Shown in pieces: positions 5,962-9,214 of a stretch of DNA of 9,214 bases. The stretch is taken from assembly GCA_964569295.1 (NCBI GenBank), contig CAZMVU010000199.1, forward strand, positions 1 through 9,214. Direction: 5' to 3'. Positions within the stretch are counted from its first letter, which is position 1. Each line of letters opens with the position of its first letter. The position numbers were made by a program, and so were the translations under genes. Below the pieces are notes generated by a model. The model had not been told where the DNA came from. It was given only the letters and a program-made list of their open reading frames with translations, and ran no database searches. Origin of the DNA: CAZMVU01 sp964569295. Its GTDB lineage: Bacteria; Hydrogenedentota; Hydrogenedentia; Hydrogenedentales; JAGMZX01.

Positions 5962-6331
5962 GGTGGGGCTCCTTGCATGGCCGCAATTTCTTCCATGGCA
6001 AGTCTCGCGCATCCCTCGAAAAGGCCTTCACGTTCCAGGAATGCGTCGAATGACGATCCGATATGACCACCGCTGCTTGCTGGCATGGATTCTCTTCACT
6101 GAAGTATGCGCCTGCAATGGACATGGTTCGTCACCAGTATGCAGCACATCCGATGCTCACTCAACCTGCTGCCGGTCGAGAAACCTCGTGTGCATGCCGG
6201 GAGTCTCTGTTGTCCGGAAGCTTGAGCGGCCATTGCATTACCCGGCGGTTCGGGGGTAGTATTGGATTTCTGGTTTCAGGAACCGCCCGCGGCCGGGCGT
6301 GGCACGGACAAACTCGAGGGAGACCACGGTT
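5962..6331. other. divergent spacer between the SH3 gene and the oxidoreductase gene
   Basis: These 370 bases hold the upstream regions of two divergently read genes. The open frames inside look non-coding. An 8-bp perfect inverted repeat GGCGGTTC (6244-6251) and GAACCGCC (6280-6287) flanks a weak promoter candidate: TTGCAT at 6233-6238, an 18-base gap, then TAGTAT at 6257-6262. I found no convincing minus-strand promoter. Confidence 0.5.
6233..6287 (+). promoter_or_regulatory. weak promoter candidate with an inverted repeat
   Basis: TTGCAT (6233-6238) and TAGTAT (6257-6262), 18 bases apart, match the housekeeping consensus at only 3 and 4 of 6 positions. The arms GGCGGTTC (6244-6251, inside the spacer) and GAACCGCC (6280-6287, near the expected transcript start) are perfect complements. 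This could be an operator or a 5' hairpin for the oxidoreductase gene. Confidence 0.25.
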
Positions 6332-7771
6332 ATGGCGAAGCAAGACCCGAAGAACTTGAACCGGCGTGATTTCATGAAGCGCACCGCCCAGGCGGCCGCA
6401 GGCGTGACCCTGGGCGCCACGGCGGCGAACGCCGCACAGTCGAGCGTGGTGAAGAACCTCATGCCCCAGTCGGTGATGGGGGCGAACGAGAAAATCTACA
6501 CGGGCCACATCGGCACGGGCGGCATGGGCCGGGCGAATCTGAATTTCACGCTGCGCAATAACGACTTACACATTGTCTCGCTGTGTGACATTTACGACGT
6601 AAACCTCGCGCGGGGCATGCAGATGGCCACGCAAAAGTTCGACAACATCACGCACCACCAGGACTTCCGGGAGATCATCGAGAACAAGGACATCGACGCG
6701 GTGGTCATTGCTACACCGGACCACTGGCACTGCCTGTGCACGTTGTATGCGGCCGATGCCGGCAAGGACATCTATTGCGAGAAGCCCCTGTCGACCACCA
6801 TCGAAGAAGGCCGCGCCATGGTGGATGCCGTGCACCGGAACAAGGTCGTGCTGCAGGGCGGCAACATGCAGCGGTCGGGCACCCACTTCCAGGAAGCGGT
6901 GCAGCTTGTGCGCGATGGCTACATCGGCGAGGTGGGGCATGTCGAGTGCTACATCCATGACGAGGAACCCATCGACGGTATCGGCATGGGCGACGACGAC
7001 CGGGCGAAGTATGAGCCGCGCGGCCTCGACTGGGAATTCCACCAGGGCTGGGTCGAACACAAACCCTTCAACACCAATCGCTGGATTTACAACTTCCGCT
7101 GGTTCCTCGACTATTCGGGCGGCAAGATCACCGACTGGGGCACACACCTCATCGACATCGCGCTGTGGGGCATGGGCGAGGAGAAACAGCCCATTTCCGT
7201 GTCCGCCCAGGGCGGGAAGTATATCGTGCAGGACAACCGCACCACGCCCGACACGCTCAGCGTGAGCTGGAAGTACGACGACTATCTGCTTACCTTCGGG
7301 AACCGCGTGTACAACCAGTTCCTGCCCGAAGGCTTCCAGAGCCACGGTATCCTGTTCCATGGCACGCTGGGCACCTTGCGCGTCGATCGTGGCGGCTACC
7401 AGGTTTACCCCGTGTCGAACAACGGCGGCTGCGAACCCAAGAAGGCGCCCGGCGGCGAGCTGAACATGCGCCACTGGGCCAACTGGGTCGAGTGCATCCG
7501 CTCGCGCGAAGCCCCGATCTCGTCGGTCGATGTGCTGCACAATACCTCGCGCACCTGCCACATGGGCACCTGCTCGTATGTCGCCGGCGGCACCCTCTAC
7601 TGGGATTCCGAGAACGAGCGGTTCAAGGGTGACGACGAGGTGGCGTCGAAAGGCAACGCGTGGGCGTACCGGCCGTATCAGAACGGCTGGAGCCTCGAAG
7701 CGCCCTACGACCAGGGCGCGGGGAAACCGGACAACGCCATCGATCTGGAGAAAGCGCTTACCATGGCGTAG
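6332..7771 (+). CDS. Tat-exported Gfo/Idh/MocA-family oxidoreductase
   Basis: The start is ATG 6332, with GAGGGAG nine bases upstream. A longer frame from 6299 adds 11 residues before the signal and has no ribosome binding site. The 479-residue protein opens with a twin-arginine signal (NRRDFMKRTAQAAAGVTLGATAANAA), so it folds with cofactor in the cytoplasm and is exported. The NAD(P)-binding half shows GTGGMG at 61-66, VIATPDHWH at 125-133 and the family EKP at 150-152. The C-terminal half has GGKITDWGTHLIDIALWGMG (263-282), typical of the exported members, with H272 as a likely catalytic-site residue. Gfo/Idh/MocA enzymes oxidise or rearrange sugars and glycosides, and exported ones may open glycosidic bonds by oxidation. 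The substrate is unknown. A strong terminator follows at 7797-7833. The protein appears complete. Confidence 0.92.
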   Translation: MAKQDPKNLNRRDFMKRTAQAAAGVTLGATAANAAQSSVVKNLMPQSVMGANEKIYTGHIGTGGMGRANLNFTLRNNDLHIVSLCDIYDVNLARGMQMATQKFDNITHHQDFREIIENKDIDAVVIATPDHWHCLCTLYAADAGKDIYCEKPLSTTIEEGRAMVDAVHRNKVVLQGGNMQRSGTHFQEAVQLVRDGYIGEVGHVECYIHDEEPIDGIGMGDDDRAKYEPRGLDWEFHQGWVEHKPFNTNRWIYNFRWFLDYSGGKITDWGTHLIDIALWGMGEEKQPISVSAQGGKYIVQDNRTTPDTLSVSWKYDDYLLTFGNRVYNQFLPEGFQSHGILFHGTLGTLRVDRGGYQVYPVSNNGGCEPKKAPGGELNMRHWANWVECIRSREAPISSVDVLHNTSRTCHMGTCSYVAGGTLYWDSENERFKGDDEVASKGNAWAYRPYQNGWSLEAPYDQGAGKPDNAIDLEKALTMA

Positions 7772-7796
7772 AGCTGCTGAGAACACACATCGGACG

Positions 7797-7833
7797 GATC
7801 GGACGGATCGCGCCGATCCGTCCGATCTTTTTT
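7797..7833 (+). terminator. strong rho-independent terminator of the oxidoreductase gene
   Basis: A perfect 14-bp stem (7797-7810 with 7814-7827) closes on the loop CGC and is followed by six T bases (7828-7833). The left arm overlaps a tandem 9-base unit CGGACGGAT repeated at 7791-7799 and 7800-7808. It lies 25 bases after the stop codon. Confidence 0.95.
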
Positions 7834-7945
7834 CAGGCAGGGGACAGGCAACACCGAAGTGGCGGCTATCCCGTCACAGGGCGTGCCCTCGCATAGCACC
7901 CCAGCCTCCGGCAGGCGCTGCAAGCATGGCGCCGGTCCCCGGCAT

Positions 7946-7975
7946 TTGGAATAGCCTTCGCTTTTCCTGTATTAT
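7946..7975 (+). promoter_or_regulatory. distal promoter candidate of the FKBP gene
   Basis: TTGGAA (7946-7951) and TATTAT (7970-7975) are separated by 18 bases, matching the housekeeping sigma pattern at 4 and 5 of 6 positions. The transcript would start near 7982, giving a leader of about 240 bases. Confidence 0.4.
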
Positions 7976-8182
7976 AAGTGCAAAATACGCCGCGACGCAG
8001 GCCCCGGCCCCCCTCGTCGCATTGCCGGGGAAGGCCACTGAAAGCAGTAGGCCGGGGCCCTATGCCTATGCAAGCCGCAGAAAACCCCTTTCGCTTTCGC
8101 CTTCCCCGCAGCGGACTTCCAAAGACATACCCACGTACTGGCGCCGCCTGTCCTCGTGAGAAGGGGCGCGGCGTGACGCATA

Positions 8183-8188
8183 TATAAT
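8183..8188 (+). promoter_or_regulatory. proximal -10 element of the FKBP gene
   Basis: A perfect TATAAT at 8183-8188 lies about 35 bases before the start codon, but there is no recognisable -35 element 16-18 bases upstream. The ribosome binding site AAAGGAGG (8208-8215) sits eight bases before ATG 8224. Confidence 0.45.
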
Positions 8189-8223
8189 TCGAGGAAGTAA
8201 ACCAGCCAAAGGAGGCAAATCCC

Positions 8224-8655
8224 ATGGCCGCAGCTGAACAAAATGATGTCGTGAAAGTGCATTACACCGGTAAGCTCGAAGACGGGACGGTGTTCGACTC
8301 GTCCCACGAGCGCGAAGAGCCGATCGAGTTCCGTATCGGCGAAGGAAAGCTGATCCCCGGCTTCGAAGAAGCGGTTGTCGGTATGGAGCCCGGCCAGCAG
8401 AAGACCGAAACGCTCCAGCCGGATGACGCCTTCGGCCCGTTCCGCGAGGAACTCGTGCAGACGTTGCCGCGCAGCGAATTTCCCGAGGATGCCAGCATCG
8501 AAGTGGGCCAGCAATTCCAGGCTCAGGGTCCCCAGGGGCCGATGATCCTCAACGTGGTCGAGGTCGAAGGCGACCAGGTCACCGTCGATGCGAACCACCC
8601 GCTGGCAGGCAAGGCACTCGTGTTCGAGATCGATCTCGTCGAGGTCGAAGCATAG
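8224..8655 (+). CDS. slyD: FKBP-type peptidyl-prolyl isomerase, SlyD family
   Basis: The 143-residue protein is a cytoplasmic prolyl cis-trans isomerase and folding helper. Its FKBP core is split, as in SlyD: VHYTGKLEDGTVFDSS (12-27), then GKLIPGFEEAVVGMEPGQQK (41-60), which includes the active-site IPGFE, and at the end DANHPLAGKALVFEIDL (122-138). Between them, about 67-121, lies the insert-in-flap chaperone domain with DAFGP at its start. The metal-binding His/Cys tail of E. coli SlyD is absent, as in many short SlyD proteins, so no role in nickel delivery is expected. An excellent ribosome binding site fixes the start. The gene has its own promoter candidates and is separated from the gene before it by a terminator. 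Confidence 0.93.
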   Translation: MAAAEQNDVVKVHYTGKLEDGTVFDSSHEREEPIEFRIGEGKLIPGFEEAVVGMEPGQQKTETLQPDDAFGPFREELVQTLPRSEFPEDASIEVGQQFQAQGPQGPMILNVVEVEGDQVTVDANHPLAGKALVFEIDLVEVEA

Positions 8656-8670
8656 GCACGCGGTACAATC

Positions 8671-8722
8671 CCTCCCGTTATTGACCGGGTGGCCATGCGC
8701 CATCCAAACAACAGACGGGAGG
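8671..8722 (+). promoter_or_regulatory. inverted repeat covering the SGNH-gene ribosome binding site
   Basis: CCTCCCGT (8671-8678) and ACGGGAGG (8715-8722) are perfect complements with a 36-base gap. The right arm contains the Shine-Dalgarno sequence GGGAGG (8717-8722) of the following gene, so pairing in the RNA would hide it. TACAAT at 8664-8669 is a possible -10 element just upstream, with no -35. Confidence 0.3.
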
Positions 8723-8727
8723 AAACC

Positions 8728-9081
8728 ATGCGCCGCCTTCTCATCGGTGCCCCTCTGCTTCTATTCCTCGTGGGTCCGGCCCCCGGGGAGACTGATCCCG
8801 CCGGCGGCAAGCCGCCACACCGCGAACGTATCGCGTGGTGCGATATCTGGTTCACCGGCGCCAACCAGGACGCCCTGCCCCGGGTATGGCTGATCGGCGG
8901 CAGCATCGCGCGCGGCTGTCCCTCATTTCCCAACCTGCTGTTCTGCCCGCGTTCCGGCCGAGCCAGCGCAACGACCGTACGGTCTCCAGAGCAACACCCA
9001 ACGCGGGGAGGGTCGCAGCCCCCTGCGGCTTCCTGGCTTCACGGGCGTGACTCGAGTTCCTCGCCGCGCAAGCTCGCCTGA
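8728..9081 (+). pseudogene. SGNH/GDSL hydrolase remnant, truncated
   Basis: From ATG 8728 (GGGAGG five bases upstream) the frame encodes a Sec-type signal (MRRLLIGAPLLLFLVGPAPG). RERIAWCDIWFTGANQDALPRVWLIGGSIARG follows, to residue 63. That matches the start of secreted SGNH hydrolases, in which block I reads GDSI with the nucleophile serine; here it is G57-G58-S59-I60, so the Asp is lost. After base 8916 the expected continuation (usually Tyr/Phe-rich) is replaced by Ser/Arg/Pro-rich residues with no family match, and the frame stops at 9081. An intact enzyme would need about 150 more residues with the DxxH block. Family esterases of this type act on acetylated sugars or lipids, but this copy is almost certainly dead. 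Confidence 0.6.
8973..8984. repeat. 12-bp perfect palindrome
   Basis: GACCGTACGGTC is its own reverse complement. It sits in the non-homologous stretch that follows the break of the SGNH gene. It could be a protein-binding site or part of a repeat. Confidence 0.4.
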
Positions 9082-9214
9082 CGCGCACGCAGCGCCTTTG
9101 TCCTGGTGCGCCACTAGGCCGCTTGCGCTTCAAGCGATTTCCCCGCAAGGTTCTCGCGGACCCGATCCGCGCCCGCGTGCATCATCTCGACGCAGTCGAA
9201 GCTCTTCTTCGTCG
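9039..9214 (-). pseudogene. small antitoxin-like protein interrupted by TAG, 5' end off the window
   Basis: Read from the right edge, the minus strand encodes TKKSFDCVEMMHAGADRVRENLAGKSLEAQAA and then TAG (9114-9116). In the same frame it continues WRTRTKALRARQASLRGEELESRP and a TGA at 9039-9041. Small proteins with (K)KxFDCVEM, a GA(E/D)xVR helix and a SxEEQLAYW(R/Q)xRT segment are known to me from toxin-antitoxin-like loci next to PIN genes, and a Tyr is usual where the TAG falls. The coding pattern on both sides of the stop argues for one gene broken by a single base change. It runs toward the SGNH remnant and no toxin gene follows inside the window. The family assignment is from memory and moderate. 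Confidence 0.45.

Larger units (their letters stand above)
7834..8223. other. long leader region before the FKBP gene
   Basis: No gene is seen in these 390 bases. They hold two promoter candidates, and between them a 10-bp perfect inverted repeat GGCCCCGGCC (8000-8009) and GGCCGGGGCC (8050-8059) around a 40-base loop. A C/T-rich tract with tandem TTTCGC units follows at about 8085-8105. A transcript from the upstream promoter would carry this structure in a leader of about 240 bases. Confidence 0.5.

Noticed and set aside
6566..7786. 406-codon open frame on the minus strand opposite the oxidoreductase
   Set aside because: It is antisense to a clear Gfo/Idh gene. Long antisense frames are expected in GC-rich coding DNA, and it shows no family motif.
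7972..8703. 243-codon open frame on the minus strand opposite the FKBP gene
   Set aside because: It mirrors the slyD codons and then runs through non-coding leader sequence, with no motif.
8923..9114. 63-codon minus-strand frame starting at the TAG of the small gene
   Set aside because: Its sequence is Arg/Pro-rich without motifs, while the frame continuing past the TAG fits the small-gene family better.

Overview
The window is a GC-rich bacterial segment, probably from an environmental Gram-negative. Evidence for that includes a lipobox lipoprotein, a Tat-exported Gfo/Idh/MocA oxidoreductase, GGAGG-type ribosome binding sites, a five-bladed-propeller glycosidase-like protein and an SGNH-hydrolase remnant. 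This gene style is common in Hydrogenedentota, Planctomycetota, Lentisphaerota and relatives. No rRNA or other phylogenetic marker is present, so the lineage is an inference.

Layout. At the left edge lies the 3' part of a GT4-type glycosyltransferase (plus strand, 2-988). Next is an intergenic island of about 690 bp built of short degenerate repeats arranged in mirror order around a hairpin (989-1679). It is followed by a plus-strand two-gene module: a PIN-domain VapC-like protein (1680-2153) and a 57-residue partner (2156-2329). From 2330 to 3004 there is no convincing intact gene, only gene debris. That debris includes a 41-bp exact copy of the glycosyltransferase 3' end and two diverged copies of one C-terminal gene tail. 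Three minus-strand genes come next: a six-helix membrane protein (3005-3844), a GH43-like lipoprotein (3954-4985) and a secreted SH3-domain protein (5125-5961). They are preceded on the plus strand by a 370-bp divergent spacer and then a Tat-signal oxidoreductase (6332-7771) that ends in a textbook terminator. An SlyD-type FKBP prolyl isomerase (8224-8655) has its own promoter candidates. The right end holds two broken genes facing each other: a truncated SGNH hydrolase (plus, 8728-8916 and beyond) and a small protein interrupted by an in-frame TAG (minus, 9039-9214).

How it fits together. The envelope and carbohydrate theme (glycosyltransferase, propeller glycosidase-like lipoprotein, exported oxidoreductase, SGNH remnant) suggests polysaccharide or glycoside handling outside the cytoplasm. 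No transporter or regulator ties these genes into one pathway. The PIN module sits in repeat-rich, decayed DNA and is bracketed by the 41-bp direct repeat, which looks like accessory, movable DNA. The most noteworthy observations are that flanking repeat, the mirrored intergenic patches, the apparently leaderless promoter of the PIN gene, and the nonsense-interrupted small gene at the right edge. I found no CRISPR array, tRNA, rRNA or intact insertion sequence.
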